A DNA stretch of 64,000 bases from NCBI RefSeq assembly GCF_001310275.1, contig NZ_LGYZ01000129.1:124001-188000 (forward strand), read 5' to 3'. The translations under genes and the position numbers were made by a program. Position 1 is the first letter of the stretch. Each line of letters opens with the position of its first letter. The notes under the pieces are model-generated. The model searched no databases. It was not told the origin of the DNA and saw nothing but the letters and a program-made list of their open reading frames with translations. This DNA comes from Nocardia arizonensis (lineage in GTDB: Bacteria > Actinomycetota > Actinomycetes > Mycobacteriales > Mycobacteriaceae). Below, in pieces: positions 36,506 to 45,734 of this stretch.

Positions 36506-36516
36506 TCCGACGCCGC

Positions 36517-36556
36517 GCGTCGCCGCCCGCACACGCCATATACCGGGCGGCGACGC
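36517..36556 (+). terminator. Terminator after gadB
   Basis: Perfect 13-bp GC arms (36517-36529 and 36544-36556) with a 14-nt loop start 11 nt after the stop. It also serves the convergent DUF2334 gene by position. Confidence 0.75.
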
Positions 36557-36635
36557 CGATCGGGCGTCTGCGTGGTGGTCCCGACCGAATCCACCCGCCA
36601 CGTCCCCGACCACACCGCACATGGCGGCGTCTGTG

Positions 36636-37337
36636 TTACGCCGCCCGCGCGGCGACGAACGGCTCCCAGCGGTAGACCTCGCTGACGGCGCCGTGGTACA
36701 GGGCCAGATCGACCGCGTCGATCACGGCCTGACGCGGACCGGAACGCTGCAACTGGGCGGCCGAGATCGCCAGCCGCAGCACGCCGCCGCGGCGCGCGGT
36801 GCGGGCCGCGCCCATCACCAGGGCGCGGCACCACCACGGTTCGGCACGGAATCCCTCACCGATCCCGTAGACCCGGGCCCGCTGGGCGATATTGCGTTCC
36901 AGATCGATGATCGAGGTCAGCCCCAGCGCCAACCGGAACCCGACCTCGGGCAGCACCTCGAGCGCGCCCGTGGAGATGTCCCAGCGCGGCGCGGCGAAAA
37001 GCCTGGTCCGCAGCTCGACCTGTTCCATAACCCGATCGGCCGCGGTCAGCCGCAGCTTCGCCTCGTGCCGTGGCAGCGCCGCGAATTCGGCCCTGCGGCG
37101 TTTGGTGGCCGCCTGGTCGTAACCGTGCAGCACGATGGCGTCACCCGCCGCTCTGCGCCCGCGCAGCCAGGACTGCGTCGCCGGATCCTCGACCAGCCGG
37201 TACTTCCCCTTCAACCGGGGCGCCACCAGCAATGAGAGCCGGACGTCGCGACGATCCATCTCCGCGGCGAATTCGATCGCGGCGTCGCGGGTGGTGTCCC
37301 GGATCCCCGAGACCGACACGATCAGTTCGGCGTTCAT
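36636..37337 (-). CDS. DUF2334 polysaccharide-deacetylase-like protein
   Basis: The 233-aa protein resembles DUF2334 (M. tuberculosis Rv0787), a distant relative of NodB polysaccharide deacetylases. It begins Ala-Glu-Leu-Ile-Val-Ser-Val-Ser-Gly-Ile, has His-Gly-Tyr-Asp near residue 71 and Ala-Ala-Pro-Arg-Trp near 114, and ends with a His-Gly (Leu-Tyr-His-Gly). These match the positions of metal and catalytic residues. No signal peptide is visible. The substrate is unknown. Confidence 0.8.
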   Translation of the reverse strand: MNAELIVSVSGIRDTTRDAAIEFAAEMDRRDVRLSLLVAPRLKGKYRLVEDPATQSWLRGRRAAGDAIVLHGYDQAATKRRRAEFAALPRHEAKLRLTAADRVMEQVELRTRLFAAPRWDISTGALEVLPEVGFRLALGLTSIIDLERNIAQRARVYGIGEGFRAEPWWCRALVMGAARTARRGGVLRLAISAAQLQRSGPRQAVIDAVDLALYHGAVSEVYRWEPFVAARAA

Positions 37338-37420
37338 ATCGATACGGTGTCAGGCCCACATGACGGGCACGTGCAGCCGACGTGACCGGGCGACGAACTC
37401 CCCGTCACAGGCAATGATCG

Positions 37421-39568
37421 CTAATTTCCGGCGAGCCCGAGGATGTCGAGCACCCAGGCGTACTCGAACGCCACTTCCTTCCACTTCTCGTAACGTCCGC
37501 TGACCCCGCCGTGCCCCGCGCTCATCTCCGTCTTGAGCAGCAGCGGGGAATCGCCGGTCTTGGTGGCGCGTAGCCGGGCGACCCACTTGGCGGGTTCGAC
37601 GTAGAGCACGCGGGTGTCGTTGAGGCTGGTGATCGCCAGGATCGCCGGATAGTCCTTGGCCTCGACGTTCTCGTACGGCGCGTAGGACTTCATGTAGTCG
37701 TAGACGTCCTTGTCCGCCAGCGGATTTCCCCACTCGTCCCATTCGATGACGGTGAGCGGCAACGACGGGTCGAGTATCGAGGTCAGCGGGTCGACGAACG
37801 GCACATTGGCCAGAATCCCCGCGAACAGTTCGGGGGCGAGATTGGCGACCGCGCCCATCAGCAACCCGCCCGCGGAGCCGCCGTCGGCCACCATTCGGTC
37901 CGCCGCGGTGCGTCCGGTGTCGATCAGATGCCGCGCGCAGGCCACGAAATCGGTGAATGTGTTCTTCTTGCTGAGGGTCTTGCCGTCCTCGTACCAGAGT
38001 CGGCCCATCTCGCCACCGCCGCGCACGTGCGCCACCGCGAAGGTCGCGCCGCGATCGAGCAGCGACAGCCGCGCCACCGAGAAGGACGGATCCATACTGG
38101 CCTCGTAGGAGCCGTATCCGTACAGCAGCAGGGGTCGCGGCTCCTCGGCCCGCGCCTGCTTCTTCCACACCAGCGAGATCGGGATCCGGGTGCCGTCCTC
38201 GGCCACGGCCCAATCGCGATGCTGCTCGTAGTCGTTCGGGTCGTAGCCGCCGAGCACCGGCTGTTCCTTGCGCAGCAGCAGCGCACCGGTAGCGGGCACG
38301 TAGTCGAACACCTGCATCGGGGTGATGAAGGAGGTGAGACCGATGCGAAGAGTTGGCTGTTCCCACTCGGGATTCGAACCGGCGCCGACCGCGAACAGTT
38401 CGAGGTCGAACTCCAACTCGCGCAGTCGGCCGTAGCCCTCGGCCGTCAGCGGCCACACCGCGACCCTGGTCAGCGCGTCGCGCCGATAGCTGAGCACCAG
38501 GTGATCGGCAAACGGATCGACGTCTTCGAGCCGGACGTCGTCGCGGTGCCCGATCAGCAGCGTCGTATTCGTCGGATCGGCGACCGGCGCCTCGACGAGC
38601 ACGAAATTCTGCGCCTTGACCCCGTCCACCACGTCGTTGTGCAGGATCAGGAACCGGTCCTCGCCCGCGACCACCGCGTGCTCGGCCGAGTATTCGACGC
38701 CCTCGCGACGCGGGAGGATGACCCGGAACTCGCCCTCGGGATCGTCGGACTCGAGCACCCAGCCCTCGGTGGTGATCTTGGAGCCGACCCAGATCATCAG
38801 GTACTTCTCCGACCGGGTCGCCCCTATGCTGACCCAGTACCGCTCGTCGGGCTCGTGGAAGACCCGCACGTCGGTATCGGTGCCCGCGCCGAGGCGGTGC
38901 CGCCAGACGGTGTCGGGCCGCCAGGACTCGTCCACGGTCTGATAGAAGACGTGCGTCCCGTCCAGCGACCAGGTCGCCCCCGGTGCGGTGCCGGAGATCT
39001 CGTCGCCAAGCGACTCACCGGTGCGCAGATCCTTGAAGCGCAGGTTGTAGCGCTCGTCGCCGACGGTGTCGACCGAATAGGCCAGCAGGGCGCCGTCGTG
39101 GCTGACCGAGAACGCGCCGAGAGCGAAGAAGTCGTGGCCTTCGGCGAGCACGTTGCTGTCGAGCAGCACCTGCTCACCCGGGACCTCGGTGTCGGCCTCT
39201 AGCCGCGGCGGCGTCCAGGCGTCGATGCCGTCGGCCTCGGCGTCGATCGGGCATCGGCAGTGCACGCCGTACTGTTTGCCCTCGAAGCTGCGCGAGTAGT
39301 ACCAGAACTCGCCCATTCGGGTCGGCACCGACAGGTCGGTCTCCTGGGTGCGTGACTTGATCTCTTCAAAAATCGTCTTCCGCAGTCCGTCCAGGTGGGC
39401 GGTACGCGCCTCGGTGTAGGCGTTTTCCGCCTCGAGGTACGCGATGACCTCGGGATTCTCCTTGTCGCGCAGCCACTCGTACTCGTCGACGAAGACGTCG
39501 CCGTGATGCACCCGCTCGGTCGGCACCGTCTTGGCGATCGGCGCCGCCACCACACTCTCGACAGACAT
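37421..39568 (-). CDS. ptrB: Oligopeptidase B (S9 family)
   Basis: The 715-aa protein has a seven-bladed propeller domain followed by the S9A catalytic domain. The nucleophile motif is Gly-Gly-Ser-Ala-Gly-Gly and the catalytic His lies in Ala-Gly-His-Gly-Gly. The Gly-Gly-Gly-Glu-Met-Gly block is typical of oligopeptidase B, which cleaves small peptides after Arg or Lys. In M. tuberculosis ptrB is split into Rv0781/Rv0782; here it is whole. The ATG at 39568 lies 7 nt after TAGGGT. Confidence 0.94.
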   Translation of the reverse strand: MSVESVVAAPIAKTVPTERVHHGDVFVDEYEWLRDKENPEVIAYLEAENAYTEARTAHLDGLRKTIFEEIKSRTQETDLSVPTRMGEFWYYSRSFEGKQYGVHCRCPIDAEADGIDAWTPPRLEADTEVPGEQVLLDSNVLAEGHDFFALGAFSVSHDGALLAYSVDTVGDERYNLRFKDLRTGESLGDEISGTAPGATWSLDGTHVFYQTVDESWRPDTVWRHRLGAGTDTDVRVFHEPDERYWVSIGATRSEKYLMIWVGSKITTEGWVLESDDPEGEFRVILPRREGVEYSAEHAVVAGEDRFLILHNDVVDGVKAQNFVLVEAPVADPTNTTLLIGHRDDVRLEDVDPFADHLVLSYRRDALTRVAVWPLTAEGYGRLRELEFDLELFAVGAGSNPEWEQPTLRIGLTSFITPMQVFDYVPATGALLLRKEQPVLGGYDPNDYEQHRDWAVAEDGTRIPISLVWKKQARAEEPRPLLLYGYGSYEASMDPSFSVARLSLLDRGATFAVAHVRGGGEMGRLWYEDGKTLSKKNTFTDFVACARHLIDTGRTAADRMVADGGSAGGLLMGAVANLAPELFAGILANVPFVDPLTSILDPSLPLTVIEWDEWGNPLADKDVYDYMKSYAPYENVEAKDYPAILAITSLNDTRVLYVEPAKWVARLRATKTGDSPLLLKTEMSAGHGGVSGRYEKWKEVAFEYAWVLDILGLAGN

Positions 39569-39575
39569 GCGGTCC

Positions 39576-39581
39576 ACCCTA
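39576..39581 (-). promoter_or_regulatory. -10 box of leaderless ptrB
   Basis: TAGGGT on the minus strand ends 7 nt before the ATG at 39568. Confidence 0.6.
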
Positions 39582-39626
39582 CTGTTCGGCCGCACCGCTC
39601 CCCCGACGTGCGGCCCGCGCCGTTAG

Positions 39627-39632
39627 TAGGCT
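39627..39632 (+). promoter_or_regulatory. -10 box of the leaderless DUF2330 gene
   Basis: TAGGCT ends 6 nt before the ATG at 39639. It forms a divergent promoter pair with ptrB only 45 bp away. Confidence 0.55.
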
Positions 39633-39638
39633 CACCGA

Positions 39639-40685
39639 ATGCGCACCCACCTCGCAGCTCGCCTCGCCGCAGCCGCCGCGCTGTCGGTGTCCGCCCTCGG
39701 TATCGGGGCCTTCGCACCCGCATCGGCCTGCGCCTGCGGCGGCGTGGTCAGTCCGGGCGACTCCGCGACCGTGCGCGACGAGGTCGCGCTGGCCGGATGG
39801 GACGGTCGCCACGAGACCATCCTCATGCGCCTGGGACTACAGGCTGGCGGCGACCGCGCGGCGTTGATCGTGCCGACGCCGACGCCCGCGCGGGTCACAG
39901 CGGGATCGGCGCGGACCTTCACCGAACTGACGCGGCTCACCGCACCGGAGTTCGTCACCGAGCGACGCTGGTTCTCCGGCGACGGTTTCGGCGATGCGTC
40001 GGGCGCGGCGGCGCCGGGCGGCGGCCCGACCGTGCTCGACCAGGTGCGGCTCGGCCCCATCGAGGCGACCACCCTGTCCGGCGGCACCCTGGACGGATTG
40101 CGGAACTGGTTGAGCGCCAACGGTTACGAGATGCGGCCCGCGGTCGTCGCGTCATTGGATCCGTATCTGCGCGAGAACTGGTTTTTCGTCGCGGTCCGGC
40201 TGACCGGCGCCGGAGCCTCGCTCAGCGGCGCGCTCGATCCGATCCGGCTGAGCTTCGACGCCGACCGATTCGTCTACCCGATGCGGATGTCGAGCGCGGC
40301 CCGTGACCCGCAGACCGTGCGGCTGTACTTGTTGGGCGAGCACCGATTCCAGCGTTCCGACGCCGATGCGGGCAAGCAGTACAACGCCGTGGAATTCGCG
40401 GGCCGCATCGGCGACACCGAGGATCCGCAGTTGCGCGAACTCGCCGCGGGCGGGCACGACTACCTGACCCAGATCACCGTCGGTATCCACCAACCCGGTG
40501 CCATCACAAGCGATTTCACCTTCGCCGCCGCGCCGACCGACGAGACCTACCGCAAGCGGATCACCTTCGTCGACCACGTGGAACTGTTCGGATTCCCCGC
40601 GGGCACGGTGATTCTCGGGGCAGCGGGTCTCGCGGCCGTGGTCGTGCTGTTCGCCGTGGTCCGCGTGGTGCGCAAACCGTCCTGA
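39639..40685 (+). CDS. DUF2330 membrane-anchored exported protein
   Basis: The 348-aa protein has a signal peptide (Leu/Ala-rich, ending near Ala-Pro-Ala-Ser-Ala-Cys). The mature start Cys-Ala-Cys-Gly-Gly is characteristic of DUF2330. A large extracytoplasmic domain ends in a transmembrane helix and a short basic tail (Val-Arg-Lys-Pro-Ser). The function is unknown. The Cys at the cleavage site could be lipidated, but the C-terminal helix already anchors the protein. It ends directly against the stop of the convergent esterase gene. Confidence 0.87.
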   Translation: MRTHLAARLAAAAALSVSALGIGAFAPASACACGGVVSPGDSATVRDEVALAGWDGRHETILMRLGLQAGGDRAALIVPTPTPARVTAGSARTFTELTRLTAPEFVTERRWFSGDGFGDASGAAAPGGGPTVLDQVRLGPIEATTLSGGTLDGLRNWLSANGYEMRPAVVASLDPYLRENWFFVAVRLTGAGASLSGALDPIRLSFDADRFVYPMRMSSAARDPQTVRLYLLGEHRFQRSDADAGKQYNAVEFAGRIGDTEDPQLRELAAGGHDYLTQITVGIHQPGAITSDFTFAAAPTDETYRKRITFVDHVELFGFPAGTVILGAAGLAAVVVLFAVVRVVRKPS

Positions 40686-41645
40686 TCAGGCGCCGATCGC
40701 GGGTCCGATGGTCGGCCAGGAGGCGTGCAGCGTGTCCTGCCAATAGGACCAGGAATGGGTTCCGGTGGCGCTGTAGTCGATTCGCGCCGCGACGCCGATC
40801 GCGCGCAGTCTGCGGTCGAAGGATAGGGTGCAGATGTTGACGCCCGCCTCGACCGGTCCGCCGAGGACGATGTTCTCGGCCAGTTGCGGTTTGATCTCTG
40901 TCTCGTGCGGGCCGGGCACGCCGGTTCCGGTGGAAAGGTAGATCGCCTTGCCGCGCAGTCGATCCGCCATGAGCGAGGGATCGTGTTCGGCCCAGGCGGG
41001 GCTGCCCGGCGGACCCCACATGTTCAGCGGATTGCCGCCGCGGTTGGCGATGGAGAACATCACCGCGCCGGTGGCGAGTCCGGTGTCCGGGCAGGCGCTG
41101 TAACCCGCGACCGCCCGGTAGAGCCACGGATTGCGCGCGGCGAGGATGAAGGCCGCGTTGCCGCCCATCGAGAGTCCGCCGATGGCGTTGACGCCGTTGC
41201 CGTCGAAGGTGTCGTCGATGATCGGGGGCAGTTCCGTGGTGAGGAAGGTCTCCCACTGGTAGCGGCCGAATCGCGGATCGTCGTGCTGCCAGTCGGTGTA
41301 GTAGCCCGCCTGGCCGCCCACCGGGAGCACCACGTTCAGGTTCTTGTCGCGGAAGAAGGATTCGGCGTCGGTGGCATTGGTCCAAGTGCTCTGGCCGACG
41401 CCTGGATCGAGTCCGTCGAGCAGGTAGTACGAGGGCCGGGACCCGCCGCCCGCGGGATGCAGGACATCGACCTGGATGGTGCGTCCCATGGCCGGGGATG
41501 CCACGAACAGGGAGGATCTGGTCGGGCTCTGCTCGTCGACGCGGACGATGCGCGCCGCGGAGGCCGGCGTCGGTGCGGCTATCAGCGGACCGACCAGTCC
41601 GATTCCGAGCGACAGCAACATGCTAGCAATCGTTCTTCGACGCAT
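40686..41645 (-). CDS. Exported antigen-85-like esterase/mycolyltransferase
   Basis: The 319-aa protein has a signal peptide (Arg-Arg-Arg, hydrophobic core, Ala-Ser-Ala near residue 29) and an alpha/beta-hydrolase domain of the esterase D/antigen 85 type. Ser159 lies in Gly-Leu-Ser-Met-Gly-Gly, and a C-terminal His in Gly-Thr-His-Ser-Trp-Ser-Tyr-Trp matches the catalytic His of mycolyltransferases. In mycolate-containing bacteria such proteins move mycolic acids onto trehalose or arabinogalactan. GGAGG precedes the ATG at 41645. A simple esterase role cannot be excluded. Confidence 0.88.
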   Translation of the reverse strand: MRRRTIASMLLSLGIGLVGPLIAAPTPASAARIVRVDEQSPTRSSLFVASPAMGRTIQVDVLHPAGGGSRPSYYLLDGLDPGVGQSTWTNATDAESFFRDKNLNVVLPVGGQAGYYTDWQHDDPRFGRYQWETFLTTELPPIIDDTFDGNGVNAIGGLSMGGNAAFILAARNPWLYRAVAGYSACPDTGLATGAVMFSIANRGGNPLNMWGPPGSPAWAEHDPSLMADRLRGKAIYLSTGTGVPGPHETEIKPQLAENIVLGGPVEAGVNICTLSFDRRLRAIGVAARIDYSATGTHSWSYWQDTLHASWPTIGPAIGA

Positions 41646-41796
41646 TTCCCCACCTCCACCACCGCACGACAACCGCTTCAAAATTAGCTCACACGGCAAA
41701 AGCGCGGACGAGATTCGAAATCCAGGCGTTTCCACAGCAAACATCCTGATATATGGTATTTCCGCACATCCGGCTCATCCAGCGCGGTGCTCGAGA

Positions 41797-42225
41797 TCAC
41801 TCCAGGCGTTCCAGCGCACCGCGGATCGACGCGGCCAGATAGTCCAGGTCGGCGCGCGGCGGAGTCCGCGGGCGGCCCCGCAGTCCGAAGCCGTCGCCCG
41901 CGGTGCGCGGGATCACGTGCAGATGCACGTGGAAGACCTCTTGACCGGCCATCACGCCGTCGGCGAGGAAGAGATTGACCCCGTCGCAGCCCACCTCGCT
42001 CTCGCGCAGGGCGCGCGCCAGCATCTGCCCGACCTTGAACAGCTTCGCGCCGATCTCCGAATCGAGCCGGGCCAGATCGGGCGCGGCCACCTTCGGGATC
42101 ACCAGCAGGTGCCCGGGCGTCATCGGCCGGATATCCATGAACGCCAGCACGTCGTCGTCCTCGTACACCCGGGACGCGGGAGCGCGCCCGGCGACGATAT
42201 CGGAGAAGATCGTGTACGGATTCAC
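41797..42225 (-). CDS. HIT family hydrolase
   Basis: The 142-aa protein carries the histidine triad His-Val-His-Leu-His-Val near residue 103 and the N-terminal Cys-less HIT pattern (Asn-Pro-Tyr-Thr-Ile-Phe). It probably hydrolyses nucleotidyl phosphoramidates or dinucleotides. The GTG at 42225 lies 6 nt after TAGGGT and is preferred to the adjacent GTG at 42228. It is downstream of purB on the same strand but has its own promoter. Confidence 0.92.
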   Translation of the reverse strand: MNPYTIFSDIVAGRAPASRVYEDDDVLAFMDIRPMTPGHLLVIPKVAAPDLARLDSEIGAKLFKVGQMLARALRESEVGCDGVNLFLADGVMAGQEVFHVHLHVIPRTAGDGFGLRGRPRTPPRADLDYLAASIRGALERLE

Positions 42226-42231
42226 CACCGA

Positions 42232-42237
42232 ACCCTA
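42232..42237 (-). promoter_or_regulatory. -10 box of the leaderless HIT gene
   Basis: TAGGGT on the minus strand ends 6 nt before the GTG at 42225. Confidence 0.55.
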
Positions 42238-42273
42238 ACCCGCGCGACCGGCCGAACAAGGCCCGGACGGCGG

Positions 42274-43695
42274 TCAGAGGATCGGCGAGGGCGTGTAGCG
42301 CGCGGCGTGGGGATACCGCTCGACGAGTTTGCCCACCGCGGCGATCACCTCGGCGGTCTGCGCCTCGGCCGCGCCGATGAACGCGGATCTGTCGGCCAGC
42401 GCGGCCTCGAGTCCGGCACGATCGAGCAGGAACCGGTCGTCGCGGGCCAGGCGGTCGAGCAGATCGGGTTCGCGGCCCTGTTCGCGCATCGCCAGCGCGA
42501 CCGCTACCGCGTGCTCCTTGATGACCTCGTGCGCCGTCTCCCGACCGACGCCGGCGCGCACCGCGGCGATCAGCATGCGGGTAGTCGCCAGGAACGGCAG
42601 GTAACGATCGAGCTCGCGGGAGATCACGGCCGGATAGGCGCCGAATTCGGCCAGCACGGTCAGGAAGGTCTCCATCATGCCGTCGATCGCGAAGAAGGCG
42701 TCCGGCAGCGCGACCCGCCGCACCACCGAGCAGAACACGTCGCCCTCGTTCCACTGCGCGCCCGCGAGTTCGGCCGCCATCGAGGCGTAGCCGCGCAGCA
42801 CCACCTGCAAACCGTTGACCCGTTCGCAGGAGCGGGTATTCATCTTGTGCGGCATGGCCGAACTTCCCACCTGGCCGGGCTGGAAGCCCTCGGTGACCAG
42901 TTCGTGGCCCGCCATGAGCCGGATGGTGTGCGCGAGGGAGGACGGCCCCGCGCCGACCTGTACCAGCGCGGAGACGACGTCGTGGTCCAGCGAACGCGGA
43001 TATACCTGGCCGACGCTGGTCAGCACGGTCGTGAAGCCCAGATGCCGGGCGAGCTGCTGTTCCAGCCGCATCAGTTTCGCCGGATCGCCGCCGAGCAGGT
43101 CGAGCATGTCCTGGGCGGTGCCCATCGGGCCCTTGATGCCGCGCAGCGGGTAGCGGTCGATCAGGTCGCGCACCCGCGACAGGGCGATGAGCAGTTCGTC
43201 GGCGGCCGAGGCGAAACGCTTGCCGAGGGTGGTGGCCTGCGCCGCGACATTGTGCGAACGGCCCGCCATCACCACGGTCTGGTACTCGGCGGCGCGTTCG
43301 GCGAGCCGAGCCGCGACCGCGACGCCGTGTGCGTGCACATGTTCCAGCGACAGCCGGATCTGCAACTGCTCCACGTTCTCGGTGAGGTCGCGGCTGGTCA
43401 TGCCCTTGTGCACGTGCTCGTGCCCGGCGAGCGCGTTGAACTCCTCGATGCGCGCCTTCACATCGTGGCGGGTGACCCGTTCGCGTTCGGCGATCGAGGC
43501 CAGGTCAACCTGTTCCACGACACGCTCGTAGTCGGCGACCACGCCCTCGGGAATGTCGACGCCAAGTTCGGACTGCGCCCGCAGCACCTCGAGCCACAAC
43601 CGCCGCTCGAGCACGACCTTGTGTTCGGGTGACCACAGGTGGACCAGTTGCGGACTGGCGTACCGGGTGGCGAGGACATTCGGGACGAGGCTCAC
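42274..43695 (-). CDS. purB: Adenylosuccinate lyase
   Basis: PurB (473 aa) acts twice in purine synthesis, removing fumarate from SAICAR and from adenylosuccinate. The fumarase/aspartase signature Gly-Ser-Ser-Ala-Met-Pro-His-Lys-Met-Asn is present near residue 280, with the catalytic Ser in that loop and the His of Thr-Ser-Arg-Asp near 130. The GTG at 43695 lies 7 nt after the TetR stop, so the two are one operon. Confidence 0.96.
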   Translation of the reverse strand: MSLVPNVLATRYASPQLVHLWSPEHKVVLERRLWLEVLRAQSELGVDIPEGVVADYERVVEQVDLASIAERERVTRHDVKARIEEFNALAGHEHVHKGMTSRDLTENVEQLQIRLSLEHVHAHGVAVAARLAERAAEYQTVVMAGRSHNVAAQATTLGKRFASAADELLIALSRVRDLIDRYPLRGIKGPMGTAQDMLDLLGGDPAKLMRLEQQLARHLGFTTVLTSVGQVYPRSLDHDVVSALVQVGAGPSSLAHTIRLMAGHELVTEGFQPGQVGSSAMPHKMNTRSCERVNGLQVVLRGYASMAAELAGAQWNEGDVFCSVVRRVALPDAFFAIDGMMETFLTVLAEFGAYPAVISRELDRYLPFLATTRMLIAAVRAGVGRETAHEVIKEHAVAVALAMREQGREPDLLDRLARDDRFLLDRAGLEAALADRSAFIGAAEAQTAEVIAAVGKLVERYPHAARYTPSPIL

Positions 43696-43702
43696 GAGTC
43701 CG

Positions 43703-44332
43703 TCAGTCTAGTGCCCGGAACCTGTCGGCTTGCTGGGGCGTCGCCGGAGCGACGATATCGATCACCTCGAGCAGCGCGCCGCGCGCCATCCGGCGCGGCG
43801 CCGGATCAACCTCGCTCAACGCCGCGACCACCGCGCCGTCGACCACCGCGACCAGTCTGCGCAGTTGTTCCGGCCGCACCACGCGGTCCGAACGTCGCAG
43901 CACGTCGGCCAGCAATTCGTCCAGCTGGGCGCGTAGGCGCAGCTGGACCTCGCGTAGCTCGGGATGGCGGGCGGAGGCCACCGACCGTTCGTAGCGGGCG
44001 ATCAGCTGGCCGCGCGCGCCCTCGTCCGATCCGATCAGCAGATCGAGGACGAGGTCGACGGTCGCCTCGGCGCCGCGGCGACGGTGGCTCACCTCGCCGA
44101 CCCGGCGGCGCATCGCGTCGAGTTCGGCGTTGCCGCTGAATTCGACCGCGCGCGCGATCAGATCTTCCAGTGATTCGAAATAGTAAGTGGTGGACGCGAG
44201 CGGCAAATCCGCTCGCGTGGCGACCGAACGATGCCGTACCGCATCGAATCCGCCTTCGAGTAACAACTCGGCGGCGGCCGCTACCAGAGCCTGGCGACGC
44301 CGTTCGCCTTTCGGGGTCGTCGCGGTTATCAC
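43703..44332 (-). CDS. TetR family transcriptional regulator
   Basis: The 209-aa protein has the TetR helix-turn-helix (Gly-Gly-Phe-Asp-Ala-Val-Arg-His-Arg-Ser-Val-Ala) followed by Thr-Thr-Tyr-Tyr-Phe-Glu-Ser, and a ligand-binding C-terminal domain. It is directly ahead of purB. The target is probably its own operon through the near-palindrome at 44431-44446. A nucleotide or envelope-related ligand would be a guess. Confidence 0.9.
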   Translation of the reverse strand: MITATTPKGERRRQALVAAAAELLLEGGFDAVRHRSVATRADLPLASTTYYFESLEDLIARAVEFSGNAELDAMRRRVGEVSHRRRGAEATVDLVLDLLIGSDEGARGQLIARYERSVASARHPELREVQLRLRAQLDELLADVLRRSDRVVRPEQLRRLVAVVDGAVVAALSEVDPAPRRMARGALLEVIDIVAPATPQQADRFRALD

Positions 44333-44430
44333 CGTGCCATCGTGCCAGTCGTCATCAGTTCATCCGTGCGAAATCGAGTGTGGAAACCCAGCCACACGAT
44401 TTTCTACCCCATCTGCGCGGTCCGTGGGAG

Positions 44431-44446
44431 CAAGTGTGCAAACTTG
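44431..44446. promoter_or_regulatory. Near-palindrome upstream of the TetR gene
   Basis: CAAGTGTGCAAACTTG has 14 of 16 positions symmetric around a central TGCA. It lies about 100 bp upstream of the TetR-purB start and beyond the aminotransferase stop. The size fits a TetR operator. Confidence 0.4.
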
Positions 44447-44462
44447 TTGCCTGACTTGACCT

Positions 44463-45632
44463 TCAAGCACTCAGGTAGCGACCCAACCGTACCAGTGCCT
44501 CCTCGATTTCGGCGGTGGCGCCGGCAAATGAGAAGCGCACCGTCCGATGACCGGCGGCGGTGTCGAAGTCGATACCGGGTGCGAGCGCCACGCCGGTGTG
44601 GTCGAGGACCTGTGCACACCAGGCCCGCGAGTCATCGGTGAGATGGCCGATGTGGGCATAGGCGTAGAAGGCGCCGTCGGCGGGGGCCAACTCGGTGATG
44701 CCGAGTCTCGGCAACCCCTCCAGGAGTAGCCGCCGATTCGCCGCATATCGCCGAACATGTCCGTCCAGTTCGTTTTTGGCCTCCGCGCCGAAAGCGTGCA
44801 CCGCCGCGAATTGCGATATCGCGGGCGGACACACCGTCATATTCGAGGCCAGCCGCTGCAACGCGGGGCGCAGGCGCCGCGGTGCGAGCATCCACCCCAG
44901 TCGCCATCCGGTCATCGAGAAGTACTTCGACACCGACCCGATCACCACCGCCTCCCGCGAGGTCTCCCATGCCGAAGAGGTGCGATTGTCGGAATCGGTG
45001 CTCTCATAGGTGATGCCGTGGTATATCTCGTCGGAGATCAGCAGCGTGCCGTGCGCCTCGCACCAGCTCGCCAACGCCGCCAACTCATCCGGGGCGATCA
45101 CGGTACCGGTCGGGTTCGCCGGACTCGCCACCACCAGTCCCGCGGGCGGCTGCGCCAATTCCTCCAACATGGCCACCGTCGGCTGGAACCGGGTCTGCGG
45201 ACCGCAGTCGAGTTCGATCACCCGGCAGCCGAGCGCGGTCAGCGTATTGCGGTAGGCGGGATAGCCGGGCCGGGCCACCACCACCGTGTCGCCCGGATCG
45301 AAGGCGGCCAGAAAGAGCAGGGTGAACGCGCCGGACGATCCGGTCGTCACCACCACCTCCTCGGGATCCACCGCGTAGCCGTAGGTGTCGCGGTGGTGCG
45401 ACGCGATCGCCTCGCGTAGCGCGAGGATGCCGAAAGTCTCGGTGTAGCCGAGCAATTCGGCGTCGATCGCGGCCTTGGTCGCGCGCAGCACCGGCTCGGG
45501 CGCCGGCGTCGACGGCTGTCCGGCGGCCAGCACGAGCACATCGCCGTGGGTGCGGGCGCGCTGCGCGGCGGCCTTCCACACGTCCATCACGTAGAACGGT
45601 GGAATGGTCGACCGGCGAGATTCTCCAGACAC
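44463..45632 (-). CDS. Class I/II PLP aminotransferase
   Basis: The 389-aa fold-type I aminotransferase has Gly-Gln-Pro-Ser near residue 33, Asn-Pro-Thr-Gly near 168, Asp-Glu-Ile-Tyr near 200 and the cofactor lysine at 236 in Ser-Val-Ser-Lys-Tyr-Phe-Ser-Met-Thr-Gly-Trp-Arg. It resembles aspartate or aromatic/branched-chain aminotransferases; the amino donor cannot be named. The GTG at 45632 lies 7 nt after TACCGT, which supports a leaderless start, although GGAGGAG also lies 14 nt upstream. It is divergent from the M23 peptidase gene. Confidence 0.88.
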   Translation of the reverse strand: MSGESRRSTIPPFYVMDVWKAAAQRARTHGDVLVLAAGQPSTPAPEPVLRATKAAIDAELLGYTETFGILALREAIASHHRDTYGYAVDPEEVVVTTGSSGAFTLLFLAAFDPGDTVVVARPGYPAYRNTLTALGCRVIELDCGPQTRFQPTVAMLEELAQPPAGLVVASPANPTGTVIAPDELAALASWCEAHGTLLISDEIYHGITYESTDSDNRTSSAWETSREAVVIGSVSKYFSMTGWRLGWMLAPRRLRPALQRLASNMTVCPPAISQFAAVHAFGAEAKNELDGHVRRYAANRRLLLEGLPRLGITELAPADGAFYAYAHIGHLTDDSRAWCAQVLDHTGVALAPGIDFDTAAGHRTVRFSFAGATAEIEEALVRLGRYLSA

Positions 45633-45639
45633 CCCGATG

Positions 45640-45645
45640 ACGGTA
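45640..45645 (-). promoter_or_regulatory. -10 box of the leaderless aminotransferase gene
   Basis: TACCGT on the minus strand ends 7 nt before the GTG at 45632. Confidence 0.45.
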
Positions 45646-45721
45646 GCTCCTCCGGCGCGGCGGCGTGTCGGCGGCCGCGCCACGCCCGGCCCACGACGTT
45701 TGCCCGCGCGTCCGGCGCCGC

Positions 45722-45727
45722 TAGGGT
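45722..45727 (+). promoter_or_regulatory. -10 box of the leaderless M23 gene
   Basis: TAGGGT ends 7 nt before the ATG at 45735. Confidence 0.6.
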
Positions 45728-45734
45728 TTGCGTA

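Noticed and set aside
41684..42754. 356-codon frame overlapping the HIT and purB genes
   Set aside because: It is out of frame with two well supported genes on the same strand and is Arg-rich without any domain.
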